A stretch of DNA of 8,137 bases from Betaproteobacteria bacterium RIFCSPLOWO2_02_FULL_62_17 (GCA_001770355.1 MEQV01000033.1:15780-23916), one strand, 5' to 3'. Positions 1-6,262 are shown, numbered from the stretch's first letter. Numbers and translations are program-made. Notes: generated from the sequence alone by a model not told the origin.

Positions 1-320
1 GGCGCCGCGGCCAGCGTTGAACTCGCCGGCGCGATGAGGATGGTGTAGCCGTCGGGCTTGGCGCGCGCCGCCGCTTCGGTACCGATCACGCCCTGCGCGC
101 CAACGCGGTTTTCGACGATCACCGGCTTGCCGGCGAGCTTGGCGATCCTGTCGCTGTAGTAGCGCACCAGGATGTCCCCGCCGGAATCGGCGGCGAAACT
201 GCAGATGGCGCGGATTTCGCGGGACGGGTAATCCTGGGCGGCTGCCGGCAATGCGCAGACACACAGGATGCAGGCGGCCGCAGCGAATTGCCCTGCCGAT
301 TGGAAAATTGAATGCTTCAC
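1..320 (-). CDS. Bug/TctC family tripartite tricarboxylate transporter substrate-binding receptor (N-terminal part)
   Basis: The reading frame is open from a GTG at 320 to the left edge (106 codons), so the C-terminus lies outside the window. The N-terminus is MKHSIFQSAGQ, then a hydrophobic stretch rich in Ala and Cys, and ALPAAAQDYPSR: a Sec signal peptide with likely cleavage after the AAA near residue 28. The mature start YPSREIRAICSFAADSGGD and the later ENRVGAQGVIG and AAARAKPDGYTILIAP fit the Bug family pattern (YP..pI+ / ENrpGAgG.iG / A.PDGYTL). Family members are periplasmic binding proteins for carboxylates and similar solutes; the ligand cannot be told from sequence. Usual family length is about 320 residues. 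The GTG start is chosen because AGGAG lies two bases upstream, a rather short spacing, and no in-frame ATG follows before the signal core. It is divergent from the small gene at 508. Confidence 0.9.
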   Translation of the reverse strand, partial: MKHSIFQSAGQFAAAACILCVCALPAAAQDYPSREIRAICSFAADSGGDILVRYYSDRIAKLAGKPVIVENRVGAQGVIGTEAAARAKPDGYTILIAPASSTLAAA

Positions 321-436
321 GGCTCCTGGTTGATGGGGCACGCGGCGGGGAACTGCTGTTTCCAGCCCCGCACATGATGTTACTCAAGTGCCTGCCCTTC
401 GAAGCAGCGACCTTGCCCTGATTTCAGGTGCTGCGG

Positions 437-450
437 TTGATCCAGGTCAA
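437..450 (+). promoter_or_regulatory. FNR/ANR/DNR-type box
   Basis: The sequence TTGATCCAGGTCAA differs from the FNR/ANR consensus TTGAT-N4-ATCAA by one base. Its centre (443.5) lies 41.5 bp upstream of about 485. A possible -10, TACGAT, at 473-478 would place a transcription start near that position. This is the classical class II activator geometry, and it leaves a leader of about 23 nt before the ATG at 508. The match is seen in the sequence; regulation by oxygen or nitric oxide through an FNR/CRP-family protein is inferred. The site could also act on the divergent receptor gene. Confidence 0.65.
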
Positions 451-507
451 CGGTATAGGCTGCGGCAAGTCTTACGATTTACACAGGCTAAATTTTTGGG
501 GCCGAAA

Positions 508-735
508 ATGTTCACTCTCGAGATCGGTCAGGAACTGGAGTTCATTGAGCCGACACACACGGAGGACGGCGTATTGATACCGAAAGGCACGCGCGTGCGC
601 GTCGGCTTTATCATGCCGGAATTGCTCGAATCCAATGTCACGCTGGTGGTACTCAGCGGAAAATTACCGGAAACCCTGACGGTACCCAGGCATATTGTGA
701 CGGTGCATTGCCGGCCGATTCAGAAAGCCGGGTGA
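508..735 (+). CDS. Small hypothetical protein (75 aa), putatively FNR-regulated
   Basis: I do not recognise a family. The product from ATG 508 begins MFTLEIGQELEFIEPTHTED and continues with alternating hydrophobic and charged segments (GVLIPKGTRVRVGFI, NVTLVVLSGKLPE, LTVPRHIVTVHC). This suggests a small, soluble, mostly beta protein without signal peptide or membrane segment. The frame is open back to a GTG at 388, but that extension would put the FNR-type box and the candidate -10 inside the coding sequence, and its first 40 residues look non-native, so I choose 508. The ribosome-binding site is weak (TTGGGG about 7 bases upstream). The gene stands alone: it diverges from the receptor at 320 and is convergent with the substrate-binding gene ending at 784. 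If the box is real it would be made under low oxygen or nitrosative stress. Confidence 0.6.
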   Translation: MFTLEIGQELEFIEPTHTEDGVLIPKGTRVRVGFIMPELLESNVTLVVLSGKLPETLTVPRHIVTVHCRPIQKAG

Positions 736-781
736 CCGTTTTCTCATTTACCATCCCCGCTGCTGGTCATACCCACCCGGC
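727..781. repeat. 8-bp inverted repeat between convergent stop codons, possible bidirectional terminator
   Basis: GCCGGGTG at 727-734 and CACCCGGC at 774-781 are perfect complements, 39 bases apart. A shorter pair, TGACC (733-737) and GGTCA (765-769), is nested with the first, though the two share bases 733-734 and so cannot both form fully. The structure spans the space between the TGA at 733-735 and the opposite-strand TGA at 784-786. The long loop and absence of a T-run make intrinsic termination uncertain. Confidence 0.35.
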
Positions 782-783
782 AG

Positions 784-1677
784 TCAGCCACGCGCCTGGA
801 TAACGTTGAAGAAGCTGTTGTCGGCAATGGATTCCGGCACAATCGGATCGACGCCGGCATTGCGCGCCTGAAATTCACATTCGGTGCGCAAGGAATCCAT
901 GGATAACCCGGCGGTCCAGCGGTCTTTCAGCAGGTCGTAGCAGCGGCCGGCAAGTGCCCTTTCCAGATGAAAATGGCCGCTTATGAATCTCAGGGCGGCT
1001 TCTCGGTCTTCCTTTAACGCAGTGACTCCGTGCGTATAGCCGCGCACCATGGCCTCGACCATCGAGCGTCGCGTAGCGATGGTGGTCGTGGTGGCCACAA
1101 GGCCATGGCTGGCGGTGCCTGGAAAGTGGCTGCTCAATTCGGTCAGGGAGTTGTAGCCTTTCGCCTGGAGGAAAAACGGCGCAGGCGGGGAAGCGATCAG
1201 AGCCGCATAGACGCCCTCTTCGAACTTGCGGATCCGGTCCGCCATGGTATCGGCGGGCACCTGGGGAACCACGAAGACATCCCGGTCCGGAACCAGGCCG
1301 CTATTGCGAAGGAACTGGCGGGCTTGAATTTCGGGTGTCGAGCCCGCAGCCGGAACAGCGACTTGCTTGCCTTTCAAATCTTCCAGGCTCCGAATACCCT
1401 TCTGCACGATGAGCTCATGCAGGGGATCGTTGAGAACCTGGAGGAGGATCCTTAGATCCGTTGGACCGCGCAGCGCCGTCTGGATCACGCATTCATTGGC
1501 TGCTCCAAAATCGGCCTCGCCCTGGAGCACTGCCTGGGTATTGCGCAGCCCGGGACGAACGATCACATTGACTTCGAGACCTTCCCTGCGAAAAAATCCC
1601 TGCTCGATGCCGAAAAGATAGTTACACAGGTTCAAGGTGGGGGCCATGATGGCCAGACGCACGGTTTCAGTTGTCAT
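784..1677 (-). CDS. NMT1/THI5-like (NitT/TauT type) ABC-transporter substrate-binding protein, no signal peptide
   Basis: The 297-residue product has the usual order of this periplasmic-binding-protein type II fold: a first strand TVRLAIMAPTLN (residues 5-16), the GIEQGFFRREGLEVNVIV segment (about 23-40) typical of the GfF..eGLdV motif, GEADFGAANE (about 53-62), and the domain-crossover region SLEDLKGKQVAVP...STPEIQARQFL. Relatives bind sulfonates, thiamine precursors, nitrate or aromatic acids; the ligand here is unknown. The N-terminus MTTETVRLAIM goes directly into the first beta strand, with no Sec or lipoprotein signal. As annotated the protein would stay in the cytoplasm unless the true start is elsewhere, and no better start is visible upstream. 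AGG lies about 7 bases before the ATG. No permease or ATPase gene is adjacent, so it is an orphan within this window. Confidence 0.85.
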   Translation of the reverse strand: MTTETVRLAIMAPTLNLCNYLFGIEQGFFRREGLEVNVIVRPGLRNTQAVLQGEADFGAANECVIQTALRGPTDLRILLQVLNDPLHELIVQKGIRSLEDLKGKQVAVPAAGSTPEIQARQFLRNSGLVPDRDVFVVPQVPADTMADRIRKFEEGVYAALIASPPAPFFLQAKGYNSLTELSSHFPGTASHGLVATTTTIATRRSMVEAMVRGYTHGVTALKEDREAALRFISGHFHLERALAGRCYDLLKDRWTAGLSMDSLRTECEFQARNAGVDPIVPESIADNSFFNVIQARG

Positions 1678-1782
1678 GGATTGCCTAAATCTTAATGTTT
1701 ATTTTTAGAACAGGCATAGCCAGCCTGCCCTTTCGACATGCCTTGATGTCATAACCAACAACTTATAATTGAGTGTCGGAAC
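1678..1782. other. AT-rich intergenic segment with a weak terminator-like hairpin
   Basis: This stretch separates the remnant restriction locus from the substrate-binding gene. It contains a small hairpin, CAGGC (1711-1715) with GCCTG (1723-1727), which on the minus strand is followed by TTCT and then A/T-rich sequence. It might end transcription coming from the genes to the right. No convincing -35/-10 pair for the gene starting at 1677 was found. Confidence 0.35.
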
Positions 1783-1787
1783 TCAAT
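1768..1787. repeat. Perfect 7-bp hairpin overlapping the stop codon of the hsdS/hsdR fusion
   Basis: ATTGAGT (1768-1774) and ACTCAAT (1781-1787) are perfect complements around a 6-base loop. The TGA stop of the upstream minus-strand gene (1785-1783) lies inside one arm. On the minus strand the hairpin is followed by TATAAGTTGTT, not by a clean T-run. It may be a weak terminator or RNA-stabilising hairpin at the old end of hsdR. Confidence 0.5.
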
Positions 1788-2280
1788 AATATTGCTTGAT
1801 ATACCCGTAAGCACGGTCGAAAAGATCCTGGTCGGTGTGCAGCTTGTACTTGAGCAGGGTTTTGCGCAGTTCCCTTTGCACCAGCCGTTCACCTTGCGTG
1901 GTGTGCTGCCAGTCCGGGAAGCGCACTTTCTTCACGATATCGTTGATGTCCGCGACGATGCCGTCGAACTCCGCCACCGCCAGCTTGCGCTGATAGGCAC
2001 GGCGACGGCCAAAAATGATGTCGCCCTTGCGAAAGCGCAACTTGGTGCCGATGACATCGCTGCCCTTACCCCAGCGGCAGATATGCAGGTTCTGTGGATC
2101 GAGATCATTCAGACCCACATAAATCTCGTCCGCCGCGTCACTTGGCTCGACCCGTTCGTTGACGCTCTCCGCGAACGCCCCGAACGGCAACCGCTTGCAT
2201 CCCTTGCGATCGAACAGCGGCAGCTTCGCCCAATCCGGGTTAGCACGAAGATCCGCCAGCCGATTGTTCAGATTTTTCAT
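1783..2280 (-). pseudogene. In-frame deletion fusion of type I restriction subunits: HsdS N-terminus joined to HsdR C-terminus
   Basis: The 165-residue frame has no internal stop but is a chimera. Residues about 31-108 match the start of a type I specificity subunit: YVGLNDLDPQNLHICRWG (54-71), GTKLRFRKGDIIFGRRRAYQ (78-97) and AVAEFDGI (101-108), the usual end of the first strand block in HsdS target-recognition domains. Residues about 110-165 match the extreme C-terminus of HsdR: INDIVKKVRFPDWQHTTQGE (112-131) then ALRK-like ELRKTLLKYKL and DLFDRAYGYIKQYY, ending where HsdR normally ends. The join is near residues 107-111 (about 1950-1962). A normal HsdS is about 400 residues and HsdR is far longer, so most of both genes is missing. 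The start ATG overlaps the AbiEii stop by four bases (ATGA), so it is probably translated by coupling. It cannot give restriction; whether the short protein does anything is unknown. Confidence 0.8.
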
Positions 2281-3293
2281 GCTTGATTGAATTTATTCTG
2301 GAATTTCTCAATCAGCATGAGGACGTCAATGAATTCAGGTGTTGCACCGAAGAACATCGCCTCCCTCATGGCGTCGTAGTCGCGCTGCCACTCGGGAAAT
2401 TGGTCGCGTAGCGGCATAAGCCGCAGCGCACCGCGGCGCAAGGTCTTGTAGTCCAGCCAGTTATAGCGAAAAAATACTTCTCGATGCGCCGCGATGCGTT
2501 CGAACAAGCCTTGGTCCGCAAGCGCCTGCTCTGCAACACCCTGCCGGATCATGCACCAGAGGTCGTAATAGTGCCGCGACAGAAACAGTCCGCGCCGTTT
2601 TTCGGCAGGGCGATAGGTTTCCTCATGCAGCAGCATGGCCTTTTCCCAGAAGGTGCGCCGCGCAGACAAGGTGCGCACGGGAAAGCGGCTGTCGCCCATC
2701 AAATCCGGAAATGTCTGCGCGAGGTAAGGCTCTATTTCCGGCGTTTCGGCGGGATCGATATCGGAGCGCGCTCCCATTTCGATCTTGACCACGGGAGCTA
2801 CATAGCCGCCACCATCGAAAGCGGCCGGATAGCGAAACAACAGCGTTTGTCCGTCCGCATCGGCGGGGTCGGATTCAAGCTGCCAGCACTCGGGGCCGAG
2901 TGACTGCGCGATGCGCGCCGACAGCGCGGGCGCGAGCGAGTCCCGTATGTGCGCCTGGCATGACTCACGCAACGCGCCCAGGATCTGGCTGCGCTTTTTG
3001 CGGCTTGGCGCCGCCTCGGGGGAAGCACCCCCGCCGTAGCCCAGGAAATCGCGGTCAATGACCACGTCGATATCCTCGGAGAAACGTTCGATGAGCTTCC
3101 ACGCCTTGGAGAGCGAGGTGCCGCCCTTGAATGTAAGCCGCGGTCCGATGTTCGGAAGATTGAACAGCTCGCGCAGCGTCCAACAGACCCAGAAATCCTT
3201 TTCCACGCTGGCGGCAGGAAGTCGCATCCGTGCTTCGACCTCGACGCAAGCCGCGCGGCGACGCTCCGGGGACAGTTGCAGGAATCCATCCAT
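2277..3293 (-). CDS. abiEii: AbiEii-family nucleotidyltransferase toxin of a type IV toxin-antitoxin / abortive infection module
   Basis: The 338-residue protein carries the conserved AbiEii/AbiGii set: EKDFWVCWTLREL (31-43), the nucleotidyltransferase core FKGGTSLSKAWKL (55-67) followed by RFSEDIDVVID (70-80) with acidic residues D74 and D76, a third acidic site in VVKIEMG (168-174, E172), and the helical SRHYYDLWCMI (239-249) with the EKAMLLHEE segment (217-225). These are the motifs of DNA polymerase beta-like nucleotidyltransferases. Studied relatives are growth-arresting toxins that modify tRNA or other targets; the target here is unknown. The core residues all look intact. It starts three bases after the stop of the antitoxin gene, and its own stop overlaps the next ATG by four bases, so the three genes form one translational unit. 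Relatives often occur beside or inside type I restriction loci, as here. The gene symbol marks the family only. Confidence 0.9.
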   Translation of the reverse strand: MDGFLQLSPERRRAACVEVEARMRLPAASVEKDFWVCWTLRELFNLPNIGPRLTFKGGTSLSKAWKLIERFSEDIDVVIDRDFLGYGGGASPEAAPSRKKRSQILGALRESCQAHIRDSLAPALSARIAQSLGPECWQLESDPADADGQTLLFRYPAAFDGGGYVAPVVKIEMGARSDIDPAETPEIEPYLAQTFPDLMGDSRFPVRTLSARRTFWEKAMLLHEETYRPAEKRRGLFLSRHYYDLWCMIRQGVAEQALADQGLFERIAAHREVFFRYNWLDYKTLRRGALRLMPLRDQFPEWQRDYDAMREAMFFGATPEFIDVLMLIEKFQNKFNQA

Positions 3294-3296
3294 GCG

Positions 3297-3914
3297 TTAT
3301 TCGTTCTCTTCGGCAAGCCGGCGAAAGATTGTCGCGATCCACGCGGGCGCGAACTGCACGTCAGCCAGCAATCCTGCCCGGTCCGCGGGTTTGAGATTGC
3401 GGCGCAGTTTGGCAATAACCGTGTCGTCGACGTTCTTCTGCCCCAGCCAGCGCAGCGTCTGGATGACCAGCCCGCTCAAACGGCCTGCGGTGGCCATGTT
3501 GCGGGGGGTGGTCCGTTTGAGCACGATTTCCCGATTGTCGATGGTGACGCGGCGACTGCGGCCGTCGGTGAGATAGACAATTTTCATCGGCACCTGGTCC
3601 GAGAGGCCGAGCATGTTGGCCGCGTAGGCCCCGGTGGGCTGCAGTCTGATGGCATCGCGCCCCCTGAGCGCATCGGCAATGGCGTCGGTGCTGGCGGACA
3701 AGCGGCCAAGCTGCGGATCGGTGCGCGGCACATCGTAAAGACCACGCGTTACCTTGCGCAGCCGGCCGGCACGGCAGTTGCGCGACAGGGCCTGGTCAAC
3801 CGCGTACCGGCTGCCGAGGTCGAGAAAGTCTCGCGGGGTAAAAACGCGACCACCTGCGGCCGTCTGAATACGGTCGATAACCTGCGTGTCGATGGAATGT
3901 GCGTGTTTGCCCAT
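3297..3914 (-). CDS. abiEi: AbiEi-family antitoxin with N-terminal winged helix (type IV toxin-antitoxin)
   Basis: The 205-residue product begins with a helix-rich segment SIDTQVIDRIQTA, then RVFTPRDFLDLGSRYAVDQAL and RAGRLRKVTRGLYDVP (about 23-63). This is the winged-helix domain typical of AbiEi antitoxins, with the signature G.lRKv.RGlY.vP. The rest (about 70-205) contains LQPTGAYAANMLGLS and KIVYLTDG, which fit the AbiEi/DUF6088 C-terminal region. Known AbiEi proteins neutralise the nucleotidyltransferase partner and repress their own operon by binding inverted repeats upstream. Here a perfect inverted repeat lies over the predicted promoter at 3935-3972, in agreement with autoregulation. 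ATG 3914 is the first start after the promoter; AAGG lies about 12 bases upstream, a long spacing. The next gene begins three bases after its stop. Confidence 0.87.
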   Translation of the reverse strand: MGKHAHSIDTQVIDRIQTAAGGRVFTPRDFLDLGSRYAVDQALSRNCRAGRLRKVTRGLYDVPRTDPQLGRLSASTDAIADALRGRDAIRLQPTGAYAANMLGLSDQVPMKIVYLTDGRSRRVTIDNREIVLKRTTPRNMATAGRLSGLVIQTLRWLGQKNVDDTVIAKLRRNLKPADRAGLLADVQFAPAWIATIFRRLAEENE

Positions 3915-3934
3915 GATTTGCTGCAGCCTTAATA

Positions 3935-3968
3935 TTTGTCAGAAATTATGCACTATTTTTCTGACAAA
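3935..3968. promoter_or_regulatory. Inverted-repeat operator of the abiEi-abiEii operon
   Basis: TTTGTCAGAAA (3935-3945) and TTTCTGACAAA (3958-3968) are perfect 11-bp complements separated by 12 bases. They overlap the -35/-10 pair predicted for the antitoxin gene. AbiEi antitoxins are known to repress by binding such repeats, so this is very probably its binding site. A further copy of one half lies at 4091-4104. Confidence 0.75.
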
Positions 3969-3972
3969 TCAA
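3945..3972 (-). promoter_or_regulatory. Predicted sigma-70 promoter of abiEi-abiEii
   Basis: On the minus strand TTGATT (3972-3967) and CATAAT (3950-3945) are separated by 16 bp. Both hexamers are close to consensus. A one-base shift gives ATAATT with an extended -10 TG at 17-bp spacing. The promoter lies 30 bp upstream of the ATG and within the two arms of the operator, the expected design for a self-repressed toxin-antitoxin operon. Confidence 0.6.
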
Positions 3973-4090
3973 GCGATTTTCCAGCAAGAACGATGGTAGA
4001 GATATGCGACAGGGAAATAGCAGTTTTTTTATTACTTATCAGTATGATATGGAAATATTATCACTTTCTCTTGTTGAAAAAACACCTACG

Positions 4091-4104
4091 TTTTTCTGAC
4101 AAAT
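4091..4104. repeat. Distal copy of the abiE operator half-site
   Basis: TTTTTCTGACAAAT occurs at 4091-4104 and identically at 3956-3969. The two copies are 135 bp apart, on the same strand, both within the intergenic region upstream of abiEi. The distal copy could be a second binding site permitting looping or cooperative repression, or a leftover of an older promoter. Confidence 0.6.
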
Positions 4105-4128
4105 AGTGACGATGAAGCCTCCAACCGC

Positions 4129-4164
4129 TTTTGAAACAAAAACCGCTCTGCTTTTGTTTCAAAA
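4129..4164. repeat. 13-bp perfect inverted repeat downstream of the nucleotidyltransferase gene
   Basis: TTTTGAAACAAAA (4129-4141) and TTTTGTTTCAAAA (4152-4164) are perfect complements with a 10-base GC-richer loop. The repeat begins 64 bp past the stop of the minus-strand gene ending at 4228. It could be a terminator between the two modules or an operator. The stem is almost purely A/T, and neither strand shows a T-run following the stem beyond the stem's own T residues. AACCGCT precedes and interrupts it as a short direct repeat. Confidence 0.7.
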
Positions 4165-4227
4165 CCCGACATGGCTATTTGGACCGCCCCTCCCTCAAGC
4201 AGCCCACCCAGGTTGTAGCCAAGGCAT

Positions 4228-5169
4228 TCATGTTCTCGCCAGCGCTTCCAGTGGCTCAATAGCATCCTGCATCAGCCGTTGGCCCTCGATCCCCACTTGT
4301 TCTGCGCTCAACCTGTGCCGGGCGAGCAATCCGGACGTGCAACTATGCGCAGCTTCTTCCTGATCGGCCAGGCTTGCCAGCATCTCGCGAAGGCCATTTC
4401 CCGCGCGCGCAGCCAGCGCCTTCCATTCCCCAGGGAAACGCTTTTGCAATGCAAAGGCCCACGCTTCAGGCCAGGCCAACACAGCATCTTCTTCCTTGCG
4501 ATTGGCGAGCCAGGCCAGCGCAATGACGCGCCCCAGATCCTTGTTGCTACGCTTAATACGACGTCCCTCAATCAGCCCGCTCATGGTTCCATCACCAATT
4601 TTCGGATGATGCAGCAGGTTGGCCAAGGCCATCATTTCAGGCCGCGCGATGGCTATGCCGAATTCTGTGGCTATGGGCTGCTCTTCAACCAGCGACAGGT
4701 AGCCAAAACTGCAAAGGCCGAAATGCCCCTGTTCGATTTCGAGGCGGACAAACTGTTTGCCCGGATTTTGGGGGTCATCCCTCACTTCGGTGGCACTTTG
4801 TGCTGCACCGGGTGGCGACATCATCAGCTCAATAAACCAATCGTCGCCGCCGGGCGGATGCAGGCGCACCAGCGGGAGTTCTTCGATCGGTGTGTCGGCC
4901 GTACCGGGCTCGCCGAAGTTTTCATCCTTGCGCATCTGCCAGTTCGCTCCAAACAGGCTTTGCGCAACGATCTTGCCCGCCGGGACGACCTCGATATGCG
5001 GGGACAGCATGCAGTCGACGTCCTTGGTCTGTACCAGAGCTTCCGGGTCATCTTGAAAGTATTGATAGCCCGCAGCAAGGCTGCCGATGATGATGATCGA
5101 TCCGCGACAGTCCGCCGGCAGCGCATCGGCCACCTGTTTGAGTACTTCGCGTGGCGAGAGGAGGCTCAC
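4228..5169 (-). CDS. Nucleotidyltransferase-fold protein, putative toxin-like partner of the AbiEi-like regulator
   Basis: The 313-residue protein has a DNA polymerase beta-type nucleotidyltransferase core. GSIIIIGSLAAGYQYF (23-38) supplies the Gly-Ser motif (G29, S30), LVQTKDVDCML (45-55) the D-x-D pair (D50, D52), and DWFIELMMS (110-118) the third acid (E114). The C-terminal half is mainly helical, including IARPEMMALANLLHH and RSNKDLGRVIALAWL, as in other two-domain members. Its sequence is clearly different from the AbiEii at 2277, so this is a second, non-identical module. The start overlaps the stop of the upstream regulator gene by four bases (ATGA), so the two are translationally coupled. 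A role as a nucleotide-transferring toxin or defence effector is inferred from fold and pairing; substrate and target are unknown. The catalytic residues look intact. Confidence 0.75.
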   Translation of the reverse strand: MSLLSPREVLKQVADALPADCRGSIIIIGSLAAGYQYFQDDPEALVQTKDVDCMLSPHIEVVPAGKIVAQSLFGANWQMRKDENFGEPGTADTPIEELPLVRLHPPGGDDWFIELMMSPPGAAQSATEVRDDPQNPGKQFVRLEIEQGHFGLCSFGYLSLVEEQPIATEFGIAIARPEMMALANLLHHPKIGDGTMSGLIEGRRIKRSNKDLGRVIALAWLANRKEEDAVLAWPEAWAFALQKRFPGEWKALAARAGNGLREMLASLADQEEAAHSCTSGLLARHRLSAEQVGIEGQRLMQDAIEPLEALART

Positions 5170-6257
5170 GCCCTTGCACCCACGCCTTTCTCGAAGTAAT
5201 TCAGCAATTCCTTTGCCTGGGGTTCAAGCCGTGCTTCGTGCAGATCCAGCAGGCATTCGACGGGATCGGCCCATTGGATTCCGCTCTTGTCCAACTCAAA
5301 GAACGACTCTGAGCGGCGCACCACGTGCACGACCAGCGAAGTCGACGCATTACGTTCAGTGGTCTCCTTCAGCGCAGGGTCGAGGCGTTCGACAAAGCTC
5401 CAGTCGATGCGCCCTTTCGGACAATGCAGCGAGATATCCAGTCGCGGCATTCCCGCGAGGTCAATGTCCGGCTTGTAGTGCCGCGCCCCTTCTATGCCAC
5501 CTATGGCCAGGTCACTGCGTCTGAGTGTTGCCAGGCGGCGCAGCAGGGATTGCGGCGAACGCGGCTGGCCTGACCGATCAACAAATCGTTTGGTGCCGCG
5601 GACCTCGTCCGCGATGCTCACCAAGCGGTTCCATTCGTCGCGCGGGAACATCCGCAGCAGCGACATGCGGTTGGTGTGTCGCACGACGACATATCCCAGA
5701 CGCTGAATGGCGGCGGCAGCGGTCGGATAGCTGCAGCCCACCATCCTGGTAATCCAGTCGGTCGTCACCGGTTTACCGACCAGCCACCTTTGCCGGATCA
5801 TGACTTTGAGAATTTCCTCATAGAACTGACGAGGATTGCTACCGCGTTGCGATTCCTTATCGACCAGCAATTCCAGCCACGGTCGAAAATCATCATGTCG
5901 CTCAAGATCGGGCGGCAGTCCGATGGTGTCGCCTTCCCGGGTCACCACGAGTGCAAGGCGCTGCGCCACGTCCGGCCTAAGGGTTTGCTCAATGAGATGC
6001 CATTCAGCGTTCTGGCGATTTTTGGAAATACGGGAATCAGGCAGTACGAGCAAGGCACGGCTGGCCTGATCAAGGGTCAGCAGGTATGCCAGGCCCAGCA
6101 CGCTGGCACGCACATTTCTGAAGCTGTGGGTTCCCGGTTTGACTTCGACCCAGACTTTTTGCGCGCCGCCCTCCCAGCAGCCATCGGGCTCATAGCCGAT
6201 GTCAGCTTTGAACGAACGATGGGACTTTGGGGCAGTCAGGGTTCGATTCACGGACAT
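5166..6257 (-). CDS. AbiEi-like regulator with PD-(D/E)XK-like N-terminus and central winged helix
   Basis: The 363-residue product shows three regions. Residues about 21-60 contain EPDGCWEGG then VWVEVKPG, i.e. P24-D25 and E38-V-K40, the spacing and context of a PD-(D/E)XK nuclease-like core. Residues about 160-200 (KPVTTDWITRMVGCSYPTAA, then IQRLGYVV) form a helix-turn-helix/winged helix. The C-terminal part (about 245-357) resembles AbiEi C-terminal domains, ending DPVECLLDLHEARLEPQAKE. It is followed with a four-base overlap by the nucleotidyltransferase gene, so it is probably that protein's antitoxin or regulator and the operon's repressor. ATG 6257 is the first start after an in-frame stop at 6278-6276; there is no clear Shine-Dalgarno, and the ATG sits at the edge of the upstream repeats. 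Whether the nuclease-like motif is active is unknown; in many such proteins it is a structural relic. Confidence 0.65.
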   Translation of the reverse strand: MSVNRTLTAPKSHRSFKADIGYEPDGCWEGGAQKVWVEVKPGTHSFRNVRASVLGLAYLLTLDQASRALLVLPDSRISKNRQNAEWHLIEQTLRPDVAQRLALVVTREGDTIGLPPDLERHDDFRPWLELLVDKESQRGSNPRQFYEEILKVMIRQRWLVGKPVTTDWITRMVGCSYPTAAAAIQRLGYVVVRHTNRMSLLRMFPRDEWNRLVSIADEVRGTKRFVDRSGQPRSPQSLLRRLATLRRSDLAIGGIEGARHYKPDIDLAGMPRLDISLHCPKGRIDWSFVERLDPALKETTERNASTSLVVHVVRRSESFFELDKSGIQWADPVECLLDLHEARLEPQAKELLNYFEKGVGARA

Positions 6258-6262
6258 TAAGA

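Larger units (their letters stand above)
3915..4227. other. AT-rich intergenic region between the two nucleotidyltransferase modules
   Basis: This 313-bp stretch is much more AT-rich than its neighbours. It holds the promoter and operator of the downstream antitoxin operon, an extra operator half-site at 4091-4104, and a 13-bp inverted repeat at 4129-4164. Apart from these I see no supported gene; the short frames here have no good start context. Confidence 0.7.

Noticed and set aside
388..507. Extension of the small gene upstream to a GTG at 388
   Set aside because: It would place the FNR-type box and the candidate -10 inside the coding sequence, and the added 40 residues look like translated non-coding DNA.
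2798..3415. Second minus-strand frame over abiEii and the end of abiEi
   Set aside because: Overlaps two well-supported genes in another frame; its Arg/Ser-rich composition is typical of an out-of-frame reading of GC-rich DNA.
4106..4363. Plus-strand 85-codon frame starting in the intergenic region
   Set aside because: It runs over the inverted repeat and into the antisense of the nucleotidyltransferase gene, with no motif and no ribosome-binding site.
4279..5199. Long plus-strand open frame (306 codons)
   Set aside because: It is antisense to the nucleotidyltransferase gene, whose motifs and operon overlap are convincing; the plus-strand product shows no recognisable motif and is His/Arg/Gln-rich as expected of a shadow frame.
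5676..6260. Plus-strand frame opposite the AbiEi-like regulator
   Set aside because: Antisense shadow with no recognisable domain and no supporting ribosome-binding site.
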